Shown in pieces: positions 1-10,195 of a DNA stretch of 64,000 nt. Source of the DNA: Agrypnia vestita (lineage: Eukaryota; Arthropoda; Insecta; Trichoptera; Phryganeidae); contig JADDOH010011119.1 in assembly GCA_016648135.1 (NCBI GenBank), positions 62,001-126,000 of the forward strand, in the 5' to 3' direction. The notes under the pieces are model-generated. The model did no database searches and had not been told where the DNA came from. It worked only from the letters and a program-made list of their open reading frames with translations. The stretch's first letter is position 1; the number at the start of each line of letters is the position of its first letter. The translations under genes were made by a program, and so were the position numbers.

Positions 1-2510
1 GTTTTAATTGCAATCCAAGTATACAATACTTTTTCCTACTCTAGTTTTGTTCCAGAAACATATGGAGAATTTCATTGACAATGTATTTTGTTTTAGTTGT
101 AGGTATTAAGTTCTAGCCCAAAATTCTCACATATTTTCACATCTTGATTCAGCAGAAGTTGTAGATCCTCAATGTTCATCGTTAGTAAAAAATGATAATA
201 TATCAACTAAATATCAAACAATCATAAACATCAATTAAAAATTTATTTTAGTAGCATTATAAATATCTATACATATAATATATCTATATAAAATAAATGC
301 CTTCCTCGAATTTTATTTTTTTCTTCTTCAACAACCTCATGAGGCTCGGAAATTAGAGCTAATAGAAGCGTAGTCTTGGTTGATAGCCATCCATCATTTG
401 ATATCGCCTTTGAAGTTAATTCTGTAGGGCATTTCTATCTTGCATGTCTATCTTGACGTTACTTAACAAAACTAAAAACATAAAATAAAATATACGAAAA
501 TTTAAATAACTTATAACCATCTTTCTAAACGTGCGATTGTGTATTTAATTGAAATATAGTACTTTATATTTATTGTAACTAAAAAAAAGTCTTATAAACT
601 AACGAACGTGAGCAATAGGCGTTATTAGTTCTGCTTAACCGTAACAAATGGAAATGTTTGACTAAACCATCAGCGACTTCAAAACTCCATGCGAGCTTTT
701 GAAAGCTTTCTCGCATAAACTCTGGCGTTACAGGGTTCCCGTAACGGCCCGTGACGAGCCACAGTAACGGAAAAGCAACGGCGTTACGATCGAGAGACTA
801 TCGTTCAGCAACGCTAAGTGGATTGAGAAAAAAATCTACTGGTTTTTTATGGTTCACTTAAGGAAAACATTAAATTTCCAGAATTCAGTTATTTTTTTAT
901 GTTGACCGGTGTGGGATGTGTGCGGGACCAAAGTAATGCGAGTTACACACGTTACGTAGTTAATGATTGAAATATAGGAAGGGTTACTAGAACGAGTCAT
1001 TGAAAGTCGTGAAAAATTACCAATATTTTCAACTTGAAAAGGGTCTCGATTGATATCGAGGGTAAACGTATGCCTCCTATAATCATCTCGAGGTGTCGTC
1101 GACAATAGCTCATAATACAAAAATAAATTAGGAAATTAATTCCCATGTCCCTAACCAAGTTTAAAAGTAAATAACAACTTAATGTAACGCTTTGGGCATA
1201 AAACGGACATAAAAAAATATTTCATGTCTTAAATATTCCAATCAATAATTTTAAAACAACAATGAAGGTGTTGACGAGGAAAAAAATAACAGGCATTCTC
1301 TTGATGAAATTCGACGATTTCAACAAAGGTTACTTAAATGAGTTCTTTCGCCAAAAATAATTTTTTCCATTATTAGATGACTATAGGTTGGGTTAGGTTC
1401 AAAAATATCGTTGATAGTGCCTATTAATATTGTTGATATTGTTGATAAAGATTGATAATGCCCTCATAAGGTGCAACGCATCTCAGAAAATTAAAATTGT
1501 TTTAAAAACTGTTGTTTTATAAACTAGTGTTGTTTTAAAAACTAATTAAAAAATTGTTTTCATACTTTGTTTATTGCTGTTGTCATACTTTGTTTATTTC
1601 ACATTTCTCTTGTTTTATTGCTTAGATTAGCGTTTAAGATCTGAAATTACATTGATATATTGAGTCGTCTGTAATTGAGCTCCAGTAGGATATTTCAATA
1701 TTGTTAATTTGATTTATTGTACTGTGAATTTGTGAATACACTAAATAAATTAAAAAATAAATAAAAAGGTAGAACTTAAAAAACTTTTTTTTTATTTCCA
1801 TACGAGCAAAAATATTGTTTTTTTTTCATTGATGTTTTTTTGTTCTACGCGATATTATCGGCGTGTGCTTGTCAGCGTACTGTTTTCGGGGTTGCATTGT
1901 GCGCGCATGATTGCGCGCAGTTGTCTTGCGCGGGATAACGATGTTACGACATAAAATCTCTCGCGATTCGTGGAGTTTTATTCGTAACCCGTTTACTTTA
2001 TTATCTGGAAAATGGTTGCCTTAAAGGTATGCTAATTATGTTTAAAAAAAACAGAGAAAAAACAACATATAAACACGTTAATCACATGAATGTTGTCATG
2101 GTGATACCCTTTGTTTGAACACAAGGGATATATTTATGTTAAATAAGCCTCTATCCGATGCTTCAAAGAACTGGCTCTGAATATGAACCTTTCAATGGCC
2201 AACATTTAGAGGAGTGGTTCTTGAGGTACTCCAAGGAACACTGGTGCTCTGCTTGCCTGTTGTGAGTGCACCGCATTACGATGAAAGCCGAAATTTAAAG
2301 CTGGCTAGTCTACTTAGGCTGGATTAAATTAAGTGCTAAATTATTTAAACCTCACCGTGTACGAGAATGTGATTGAGTTGCATAAATTAATAATGGAAAT
2401 CAAAAAAGCACCAATCGCCAATTCTGTTTGTTTCTTTTCAAAAATGTGGGTTTTTATTATTCATTTATTCAAAATTTATATGCTAGACTTCAATTTTTTA
2501 CGACGATATA
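1..2510. other. unassigned AT-rich DNA
   Basis: I see no convincing gene. Short open frames (for example 854-1120 on the minus strand and 2333-2527) have no recognisable motif and sit in AT-rich sequence. A small CG-rich island lies at about 1850-1975 and another at about 720-800; either could be a remnant of unique sequence, but nothing ties them to a promoter. Confidence 0.5.
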
Positions 2511-2610
2511 TTAGGTGTAACCCATAAGTAATCAATTATTTAAGTGGAAACAAAAAGAGAATTTAACTACATTTAATTTTATTTTTAATCGATTTAATAT
2601 CCATCGCCAT

Positions 2611-2856
2611 CTAGGACCTTTTGCCATCTTTTTGGTAGACTTTTAAGAAAAATATGCTTCTAGGTGTTTTGTAAGCGTCATTATCAAACCCTACCGGGCG
2701 CCCACTTCGATCGCTATCAGACAAGTCAAAATCACCATCGGAAAATTTTCTAAACCAACGTTGGCACTTATTTACTTTCAATGCGTCTCCATACACATCA
2801 CAAATTTTCTGTGTTGCAACCGTTGCATTAACACCCGATCGAAAATGAAACAGCAT
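2611..2856 (-). pseudogene. mariner transposase remnant (N-terminal helix-turn-helix plus extreme C-terminus)
   Basis: The 81-residue frame begins MLFHFRSGVNATVATQ and contains CQRWFRKFSDGDFDL followed by DRSGRP. This is the classic mariner N-terminal DNA-binding domain (HTH_48 type), ending in the GRP motif. After about residue 60 the sequence jumps, in a shifted frame, to a typical mariner C-terminus (LPKRWQKVLDGDGY then stop). The whole D,D34D catalytic region is therefore deleted, leaving the two ends joined. It cannot encode an active transposase; the DNA-binding part alone might still bind related ends, which is speculation. Confidence 0.85.
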
Positions 2857-3050
2857 GCAATGACGTAAGTGTTCTTAGTAAGTTGATTGTCCGCCATTTT
2901 ACAACGTAGAAATATTTTTTTTTAAATTTAATTGTCACAAATTACAAGACCACGGATTATAATATTGCGTATAACACGCATCTTTACGCGTTCACTTTAC
3001 TGAGCTTGACTGAAGCAAAAATTCCACAACAAAAATAATTGATTATTTAT

Positions 3051-3247
3051 TGTAGTAGCTTGTTGGTCTTGTGGTTAGGATTCTCGCCTCGTGATCCAAA
3101 GGTCGCGGGTTCGAATCTCACTATAGACAAGCAAGTTAGTCCTATTTTCATAGCACAAGCGTTTAGCTTAGTTTGAAAATAGTAAGAATATTGATGTGAC
3201 ACGTATTCCGTGTTCGCATCTCTATTTTTAAAAAAAAAAAAAAAAAA
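3051..3247 (+). mobile_element. tRNA-derived SINE, family A, full-length copy
   Basis: The head resembles a tRNA gene: an A-box-like TGTGGTTAGGATTCTCG and a perfect B box GGTTCGAATC, with GTG in the anticodon-loop position. A unique body (TTTCATAGCACAAGCG through TGTTCGCATCTC) follows, then a run of 17 A. Direct repeats TTTAT at 3046-3050 and 3248-3252 flank it, and it interrupts the right mariner terminal repeat. Other copies are at 8369-8552, 11018-11200, 24374-24488, 28855-28998 and 60893-61064. Confidence 0.9.
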
Positions 3248-3264
3248 TTTATGGGTACACCTAT

Positions 3265-3837
3265 TAACTTTTATTCTTATATAAAAATTATAAATTGAAC
3301 ATTATTTATTTACAATAATTAAGAAAATATAAGCAATAATCGTCAGGACCAAAAAATCCGTTTTCTGCGTCTTAGAAAAAATCAAATGTTTCTGAATATG
3401 TACGCAGAATATGAATACAAACACTGCTCTCCATTTGGAATTTTTTATTTTTCCGCCGAAAATAATTAAATTAGAAGAGTGAGTTCAAGAAGAGCAGTTT
3501 GCTCAAGAATGATTAATCTCTACAGGAGACAGGCCTAACGGAGGGAAATGGTGCACAGTAGCATTCAATACTTCGAAACGGAATTTCAGCAGGACCATGC
3601 AATCGGTGGAGGTAAGCAGGAAGGGAAAAGAGAGAAAGAAGAAAAAATGAGCCACACAGTCAAACCGCAGTTCCTGTTATCTAGTGCCCAAGAGCTTCAA
3701 AATAGTGGATCCACTATCGGAATTTTTAGTCATTTAAGGACAAACAATCGTGAAAAAATAGCCCTTTTCGGGCACGAGGTAATCCTCGTCATCATTAGCT
3801 ATTAGCCCAAGGTGATGATTGAATATTTTTATATTAT
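3265..3837. other. unassigned DNA
   Basis: Nothing is recognised. An 85-codon frame at 3548-3805 has a charged low-complexity stretch and no family motif. Confidence 0.4.
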
Positions 3838-4260
3838 TGTCACGTGTCGTGAATGCTATTTCGCAAATTTATCACTCGTAAATAAATATTTTATATTCGC
3901 TTTAACACTTTATCCACTATTCACTAGAACATTCCATTCAATTTCCGCACTTATTAATTTCGCTCCCGTTTATTTCGCTACGTAAGAACTTTCCAGAATA
4001 TTCGCTGTCGAGTTACGGTTCGCCTGGCCGTTCTGGTAACTCGCGACTCGCGGCTACCTTCGCTTTGGCAACGCTGTCAATGCCTATTTATATTGGCTAA
4101 TATCGAGCCTTCCAGGCGTTTCCAGTATTTACGAGAACTTCCTCATGGCTTTCAGGATTTCGTAGATGTTTCTCGATGTTTATCGTAAGTCGTAGATTAT
4201 GCTAGGCCATTCTGGAATCTTCGGTAGTATTGTGATCATTTCAGACAACTGTCACTTGAT
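3838..4260 (-). repeat. R2 dispersed repeat, LTR-like
   Basis: On the minus strand this contains the block GGAATGTTCTAGTGAATAG...GATAAAGTGTTAAAGCG and then ACGAGTGATAAATTTGCGAA, which recurs at 46150-46315 and 48255-48425 on the plus strand. A TATAAATA box (minus strand, near 4083-4092) precedes a GCC/GAGTCGCG-rich stretch, as in the copy at 47690. The layout of promoter then downstream AATAAAG suggests a solo LTR, but no internal gag/pol region is present anywhere in the window and the exact ends are unknown. Confidence 0.5.
3986..4003. promoter_or_regulatory. heat-shock-element-like array, four units
   Basis: GAA and TTC alternate with exactly two bases between them (GAActTTCcaGAAtaTTC). 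This is the arrangement of the heat shock factor binding site, and all four units are perfect. It lies within repeat R2; other R2 copies carry similar sites. Confidence 0.55.
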
Positions 4261-5355
4261 ATGAAGGTGTGATTCTTTTTTTAGCCTCGTTACATTATTT
4301 ATTGATTTGGCACTAACTTTGTGGAATGACATGATAATTTATATATAAATAAAATTCTTGTGTAAAACCACTTTTGAGTTTAATTTATACACGACTACTT
4401 TCGAGAACTACAGATGTTCTCATCTAAAGGTGAAAATATAAACTAAAATATCTTAGTACTGATAGAGCAGGGCGAGGAGTTTTTGAATATTATATTTTTA
4501 ATTAGAGTTTTTCCATAATTGATTTTTTTTGAATTTCTAAATTTTTGTGATTATTCATCATTTGGCTTTTATATTTGATCGGGTGTAATAATTTAAGCGT
4601 GTGTGAATCGAAAGAGTGGTTAGTGTATACTGGTCTTTTAAGCAATTATTTTTCCGAATTTGCAAACCATTTAATAAACACTAACACTAAACTTAAAAGT
4701 GGTCTTAAAAAAGTATTCTATTTATATATTAATTGAATATTTTTATCAGCTCGTCACTCTATTATTATATACACTCTAATATTATTGTCAGCAGCATTAA
4801 CACCATCCAAAGTACAAAAATTCTTAAAATGTGTAGGTATGACTGCCTTATCTATCCCATGAAAACAGTTTAAGTATTTCAGAGAATAACAAAAGCTTTG
4901 CAGAAACTTTTTTCAAGTACCTTTAACATGATAATATGAAACTTCTGCATTCCGACAAGGCATTCAAAATAATGTAGTCATTTCTTATATTGAGCAATTT
5001 TTATGACCAAACTAACAGTTAAAACACTAAACTACATAATTCGTATTCGTATATAATCTACGATAGAATTGTTGTAAAAAATTTGTATAGTTAAAATAGA
5101 AATTCGAATGATCAAATTTTTTTTTGAATAATTCAATTACCTATATTCGATTTAGTGTGTGCCTTTATTCAGATTTTAATTATTTAAACCAAACGCGATT
5201 ATAGTGTTATAGAAACTGTTTGTATTATATCCTTAGATGTTATTTTACAACAACCAATCTACTGCCAAGCCGATCTCCTGCATAAGTGGGTTCTTCTTTT
5301 ACATATATATATGCTGTAAATTACAAATTATTTTAATAAATAAAACATAAAATAG
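4261..5355. other. unassigned AT-rich DNA
   Basis: No gene, repeat relation or RNA is recognised. The stretch is very AT-rich and without long open frames. Confidence 0.5.
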
Positions 5356-5366
5356 AAATAAAACTT

Positions 5367-5573
5367 CAATTAATGTATATTATAGATGTCTTATAGAGAC
5401 GAAACTGTATTTTTTCAAGGGAGAATATGTATAGGAGTATACCTACTCTCCCTTGAAAAAATACAGTTTCGTCTCTGTGAGACATCTATAATATACATTA
5501 ATTGATTATTGATGTCCCTGTGACAAACAATCCAGTTCTGTTCAGAAAAATTTGGACATACTCAAAATATTAC
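5367..5573. mobile_element. family M1 palindromic element, copy 1
   Basis: A near-perfect inverted repeat reads TGTATATTATAGATGTCT...GAGACGAAACTGTATTTTTTC and back, around a short loop near 5425. A constant right tail follows, containing AATCCAG..CTGTTC and ending ACTCAAAATATT. An 11-bp direct repeat AAATAAAACTT flanks it at 5356-5366 and 5574-5584. Copies at 13673-14295 and 55208-55548 share the right end. The element has no coding capacity. Confidence 0.75.
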
Positions 5574-5584
5574 AAATAAAACTT

Positions 5585-6603
5585 ACTTACCACCTATATT
5601 CAATAACGTAGAACTATTAAAAGTAACTATTTATTATAATATATTAAATGAGCACTATTTTAAAGAAAACGATGTTTTGTTGCAGGAAAAATTGCATTAT
5701 ACTTTCACTACCATATAACTTTCACTACCGTAATATGTTGTATTACTATATAAAGTGCATTATTGCATCCAGTTTAGTTTATGTATGTTGCTAGAATTGC
5801 ATCAATGATTTATTGTCAATAAAATGTTACTCATTTTTGTCGAATATTCTAATGAAAAATGTGAAAATTGTCCACGATTATCTGCTGGACTATGTGGAAT
5901 TTTAATACATTGTGTGATCGTTTTCATCGCAGTTTATGTTCGTAGCCATTGGAGATTAAATCTATTATTCTTCGTACATGCATGAATTTTGTACATATTA
6001 TATAAAAATACTTGTGAATAAAAATGATACTATGCAATGTGATAACGATACGTGTTACCTAAACTTTTCTGTAAAATGGAATCATGGATACTCATTAAAA
6101 TAACGTTAAAGCAACTTGAAGCTTTTGGGGTATGGATCTACTGACATCTTTTAGAAATAATCTGAATTAATAAAGTAACTTATGACAATGTAATGATTGG
6201 AATGCAAAAGAGGAAATAAATCCTAAACACAATAAATACCCGGAAATAACGAGATTATAAATCTTATCGTCAGGCTTAATTGTAAGCAGGTGATGCCTTG
6301 GAAAACGTAAAATATCCTGGCTAAAAATCAAGCAACGGTTTGGGATGACCACAGCTCAACAATTTTAAGCTGCAATCGAAATAGTCAACATGATCGAAAG
6401 AACACATTAGAAAAAGAAAGACAAAATTTAAAAAAAAACAAGCATCAAAAGAAGAAGAACAGGATAAAAATATCCGAAAACCGATTAGTCATCATTCATT
6501 GGAAACCTTATGTTCGATCTTTATGTACCTTTCCTACACCTTTCCATAGTGCACGTTCTAGAAAGTTCTTATTATCTATGACTCTGTAATTTTAACTGCC
6601 TTA
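5585..6603. other. unassigned AT-rich DNA
   Basis: No feature is recognised; short frames such as 6167-6352 (minus) show no motif. Confidence 0.5.
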
Positions 6604-6615
6604 TCTGCTTGAGTT

Positions 6616-6962
6616 TTACAAAATGGACTTTGGCGCAGACGTTACAACAATGAGCTTTATACTCTGTTTAAGGAGCCAAACGTCACAAAATTTATAAAAC
6701 TGGGAAGAGTTCGGTTGCTGGGTCATGTGGAGAGAATGTCCGAGCATCAAGCACCAAAGTCCCTGCAGAACTCAAGGCCAATAGGGCGAAGGAGCTAAGG
6801 AAGGCCAAAATTAAGATGGAGTGACAACGTTCTCAAAGACATCTCTGCCTTGGAGCTTCGGAACTGGAGAGAGCTGACACTAAACCGAGATGAGTGGAGG
6901 AAGATTATTGAGGAGGCCAAGACCCACCAAGGGTTGTAGTGCCAAGAGTGATGATGATGATG
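6616..6962 (+). mobile_element. RTE-like retrotransposon family C, 5'-truncated 3' end
   Basis: Broken reading frames give LWRRRYNNELYTLFKEP, RLLGHVERMSEHQAPKS and RNWRELTLNRDEWRKIIE, the C-terminal region of an RTE-type reverse transcriptase protein. The 3' end reads GGGTTGTAGTGCCAAGAG followed by (ATG)n. A 12-bp target-site duplication TCTGCTTGAGTT flanks it at 6604-6615 and 6963-6974. Other copies are at 21250-21799, 43285-43530 and 51993-52165. Confidence 0.85.
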
Positions 6963-6974
6963 TCTGCTTGAGTT

Positions 6975-7634
6975 CTGTGTGTGCTTCTTTTGCGTGATCG
7001 TTCAAAAACCCTCTGAAAAGAAAGAAGATGCCACGAGAATTTAAAAAGATCTAGCGTTCTTTTGATAAGGGAGGAAACAGTGCTGTGTTTACGTTATCCT
7101 GGATCTAAAGGAAGATATGATAAGTGCGTGCTTCCTTTCATTGCTCATTTACCTTTCCATAAACGTGTTCTATTTCCCAATAACTAAGACAATCTACAAT
7201 TAACGTTCAAACACCCTATTTGTTGGTATTTCAATTTGACTGGAATTTAACTAACGTAATTTTGGCCTCCTGCTTCAACGTTCTGTTCTGTTATGAAAGC
7301 CGCTTTATTCTATTGTTGAAGAAAATAATTGAAGGCGTATCTGTGAATACAACCTGGTTGCTGTCCCTCTGCAATACTGGCAGCGATCTGGTCGCCACAC
7401 TTCCAAATTAATCCTGATTGGATCATCAGTGTACCAATTAAGCACGACATGTTTGAGAGCTGGATTAAGTTTGGCGCCTCTCAGGGTTCGACGCTCAGCG
7501 CGTATAACAGGCCCGACTCAATGCCACCTATAGGACGATCTCAATGGTATTACCTAAAATAAAAAAGACAGTTGAATCATGAGTGGATTTTTTCGATCAC
7601 GGGATTTGATATTTTTCATGGCGAATTTAAACAT
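6975..7634. other. unassigned DNA
   Basis: No gene is recognised. A 63-codon frame at 7220-7411 has no motif. The segment at 7440-7540 is locally GC-richer and may be old unique sequence. Confidence 0.4.
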
Positions 7635-8050
7635 TTTTACTCCCTTTCTTTTAACTCGTAGCGTCTGGTTGGTTGGTTGCTTGTTTGACGAAAAAACTTT
7701 GGATCGATTTTTAACCCTTTTCCCGTGATTCAATCGAGCTGAAACTTTGCAAACAGACTCGTGGCAACGATCAAAAAGATCTATCAAATTTTCGTTAAAA
7801 AAAATTAATAATTATAGTATAATTTTGGAATTTTTCAAATTTTTAATTAACACTTACTAAGTTGTATGGAGTTTCCGACGCATCTGGTAGACACTTAACC
7901 TAATTATAGTATAATTTTGGATTTTTGGATTTTTTTTTAATATTCCCTTTCGTAGCGTCGCCTGACCGAAGCCCAACGCGCCAAACCAGTTTCCACTAGT
8001 AAATGTGAAAGTGAGTACAATAAAAACTTGTTTTTTTTGGGTTAGTTTTT
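7635..8050 (-). repeat. R1 dispersed repeat, copy 1
   Basis: It shares with 20268-20792 (opposite orientation) an end built on TACTCCCTTT plus ACTCGTAGCGTCTGG, a (GCTT)n-like stretch, and AGATCTATCAAATTTTCGTTAA followed by TTATAGTATAATTTTGG. Its other end, GAGTACAATAAAAACTTG, recurs at 28416-28452. No coding potential is seen. The element class is unknown. Confidence 0.55.
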
Positions 8051-8106
8051 TTACTAAATTTCATATAGATGTTTTATTATTTTTGTTATTCGTAATATAT
8101 TAAACA

Positions 8107-8670
8107 GACGTTGGCTATCATTACTTTATTCACTACAGCCCAAAATAGCTCTATAGTAGACTGGCTAAACTACTTCCTTTTTTATCCATGATGTCCTCCT
8201 TCTTCCAGGGTCCCGAGTTTCATCCATCTTTCCCTGCATTATGAAATACAATATCCCGTCCTTCTCTGGATGTCTCATCACATGTCGGAGATATTTCAGT
8301 TTTCGGATTTTAATTAATTATTTTTATTTATTCATCCGAACCATAATATTTTTATTCGTAACTCTGTCTTTTTTAAATAGAGATGCGAGCAAGGAATACG
8401 TGTCACATAAATATTCTTACTATTTTCGAACTAAACTAAACGCTTGTGTTACGAAAATAGGACTAACTTGCTGGTCTGGAGTGATATTTGAACCCGCGAC
8501 TCTTGGATCACAAGGCGAGGGTCCTAACTACAAGACCAATAAGCTACTCTTCTATCCTATACTATCTATACAGTTTGTTTTGAGTATGCTTCTGTAGATC
8601 CTCATCTCGAATGCTTCAAGGAGCCTTATCAATTCTTCGGTAAGTCTCCTCGCTTCCATCCATAAAATGA
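8107..8670 (-). mobile_element. RTE-like retrotransposon family D, degenerate copy split by a SINE
   Basis: The minus strand aligns with the open copy at 35668-36100. It starts with the end of that family (ACGTTGGCTATCAT is the complement of ATGATAGCCAACGT) and runs back to the region encoding LTEELIRRL, near 8660. The collinearity is broken at about 8368 by a family A SINE and resumes at about 8569. Stops and indels make it non-coding. Confidence 0.75.
8369..8552 (-). mobile_element. tRNA-derived SINE, family A, inside an RTE copy
   Basis: The minus strand carries the SINE A B box (GGGTTCAAATAT, degenerate), the body CAAGCGTTTAG/TTTCGAAAATAGTAAGAATA and the poly(T) complement at 8369-8374. 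It interrupts the RTE family D copy, so it is the younger insertion. Confidence 0.8.
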
Positions 8671-9464
8671 ATTGAGAAGAAGAGAAGAGAAGAGAATGAA
8701 AAAATATCATCTGACAATTCGCATTCATAATCCAAGGTTGAGATCATTACTGCCGAACATTACAATGATTATTAATATGATGACTTTCTGATGAAATTAC
8801 CTCATAAGAAATTCTTAAGACAATATCGCTATTTTACGCTTAACTTTCGCTATCTTGTTGTTTTCAATAATATCTACTAATTTTTCTATTCATTTCTCAC
8901 TGAATCTCACCATATCTCAATGAAGTACGGTAGAGAAGAAATGTAAGTAGCAGGCGCCTAGTGACATGCCTGGCTAATGATTTAGATAAATCCATTTTTT
9001 TTTTTAAATTCTTTATTGAAAGTAAAATAAATACATGCTTCAGTGACAGTGAATATTACATTTTTTATACGTATTTTACTGTCCCTAGAAAAGTTAATAC
9101 CTACTTGTGTTTGGGGACAGGAGTACATGATGCGTAATGTTAGAGCATGAATGATAAATATGTATAAGTCAATAAATGGAAAAGTGTAGGGAAATATTAA
9201 CATCATTAAATAAATATTAGTGAATCAAGTGTACTGTAATTATTTTTTAAATTCTAATTTAAAGTGTAATCATTTTTTAAATTCTAACTATTTTTTATTT
9301 TGATTATGCATTATTCTATTTTGTTTTATGTATTTCTTGAATTTCGTATATTGTTCTTCAGTTCAATATTCATTGGCAAATTATTGAAAAATTTAACACT
9401 TAGATTAGCGTAACGGTGTTAAATTTTTTAATTGTTCTAATCCTTTCTGAATGTTTTTTTAATT
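8671..9464. other. unassigned AT-rich DNA
   Basis: A GA-rich simple stretch lies at 8675-8700. No gene is recognised in the rest; the minus-strand frame at 8982-9206 has no motif. Confidence 0.45.
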
Positions 9465-9880
9465 CTTCTTCTTCTTCTTTTTCATCAGCTTTCATCTTTC
9501 CACTGCTGGATATAGGCCTCTTCCTTATTTTTTCATTCTTCCCTGTTGTTTGCTAATTGTAGTCATTTCTTTTCCCCCACAGCGACTACATCATCGGCCT
9601 ATCTCTTTTGAGGACTTCCAATGCCTCTTTTATTCTGCAACGTGTCCTGACCATTGCCATTTTAGCTTCGCTACACGATCCATGACATCAACTATTCTAG
9701 TTCTGCGCCTAATTTCGTCGTTTCTAATCTCTTAGGCTTACTCCAAGCATGGATCTCTCCATGGATCGTTGCGTGCATTTGAGCTTTTCTACACTTTTCT
9801 TTGTAAGGGCCATAGTCTCCAATCCATACGTCATCACTGCATGATTCAAAGGCTTTTCTTTTTAGGCTAATTGGGATCTT
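9465..9880 (-). mobile_element. RTE-like retrotransposon family E, degenerate 3' end
   Basis: The minus strand reads, across frameshifts, AVMTYGLETMALTKKSVEKL, then RNDEIRRRTRIVDVMDRVAK and LKWQWSGHVA, the characteristic C-terminal segment of RTE-type polyproteins. The 3' end carries a GAA-rich tail (complement of TTCTTCTTCTTC at 9466-9479). A second fragment of the same family is at 23805-24060. Confidence 0.7.
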
Positions 9881-10023
9881 TTGTTCTCGAAGATATTAAT
9901 TTTTTAATTAACAAAATATTTAACTTTTCAAAGCACAAAACAACAAAACACTTTGTGGCTTGACATTATAAGAAATTTAAGAATAAATTAAATACTATGT
10001 TTTAAACCACTTTATTGCTATAA

Positions 10024-10070
10024 AATTTGTCAACTAGTTTCGGTTGGACTCAACCTTCTTCAGGACAATT
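10024..10070 (-). ncRNA. candidate hammerhead ribozyme (hairpin A, minus copy)
   Basis: On the minus strand AATTGTC pairs with GACAAATT (stem I, with one bulged base). Core CTGAAGA follows, then a stem-loop with GGTT/AACC (stem II), then GAAAC-TA-GTT, giving a two-pair stem III with a two-base loop. All conserved core residues of a type I hammerhead are present, with U at the cleavage position. The minimal stem III is typical of PLE and newt-type ribozymes. Confidence 0.65.
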
Positions 10071-10093
10071 ACAATGTAGACAGTCTACATTGT

Positions 10094-10140
10094 AATTGTT
10101 CTGAAGAAGGTTGAGTCCAACCGAAACTAGTTGACAAATT
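10094..10140 (+). ncRNA. candidate hammerhead ribozyme (hairpin A, plus copy)
   Basis: CTGAAGA (10101-10107), stem II GGTT/AACC and GAAAC (10123-10127) are followed by TAGTT. Predicted self-cleavage is after 10132, before GACAAATT, which forms stem I with AATTGTT (10094-10100). It is a mirror image of the minus copy at 10024-10070, with one G-U pair in stem I. Confidence 0.65.
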
Positions 10141-10195
10141 TTATAGCAATAAAGTGATTTAAAACATAGTATTTAATTTATTCTTAAATTTCTTA

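Larger units (their letters stand above)
2511..3264 (-). mobile_element. mariner element, internally deleted, with a SINE in its right TIR
   Basis: The left terminal repeat starts TTAGGTGTAACCCATAAGTA at 2511. The right one reads ATAGGTGTACCCATAAATA on the minus strand, but it is split: its inner part ends at 3050 and its outer 17 bp lie at 3248-3264, after a SINE. TA dinucleotides flank both ends (2509-2510 and 3265-3266), as expected for mariner. Without the SINE the element is about 555 bp, against the usual 1.3 kb. The transposase lies on the minus strand and lacks its catalytic core, so the copy is non-autonomous. Confidence 0.85.
9969..10195. mobile_element. inverted pair of hammerhead-bearing PLE-like termini (hairpin A)
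   Basis: A 227-bp palindrome is centred on base 10082. The arms are 113 bp each with only two mismatches. Each arm carries one hammerhead-like core and then a conserved terminus (AATAAAGTG.TTTAAAACATAG). The near identity of the arms implies a recent inverted duplication or gene conversion. No reverse transcriptase is adjacent. Confidence 0.7.

Noticed and set aside
3055..3122. Functional tRNA gene
   Set aside because: The tRNA-like head has A and B boxes but recurs six times with a common non-tRNA body and poly(A), so it belongs to a SINE; the acceptor stem does not pair properly.
5400..5470. Bacterial-style terminator hairpin
   Set aside because: The strong hairpin is part of the eukaryotic repeat family M1 with target-site duplications.
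8241..8597. 118-codon open frame
   Set aside because: It runs across the RTE family D fragment, the SINE and the RTE again; it is an accident of nested repeats on the opposite strand.
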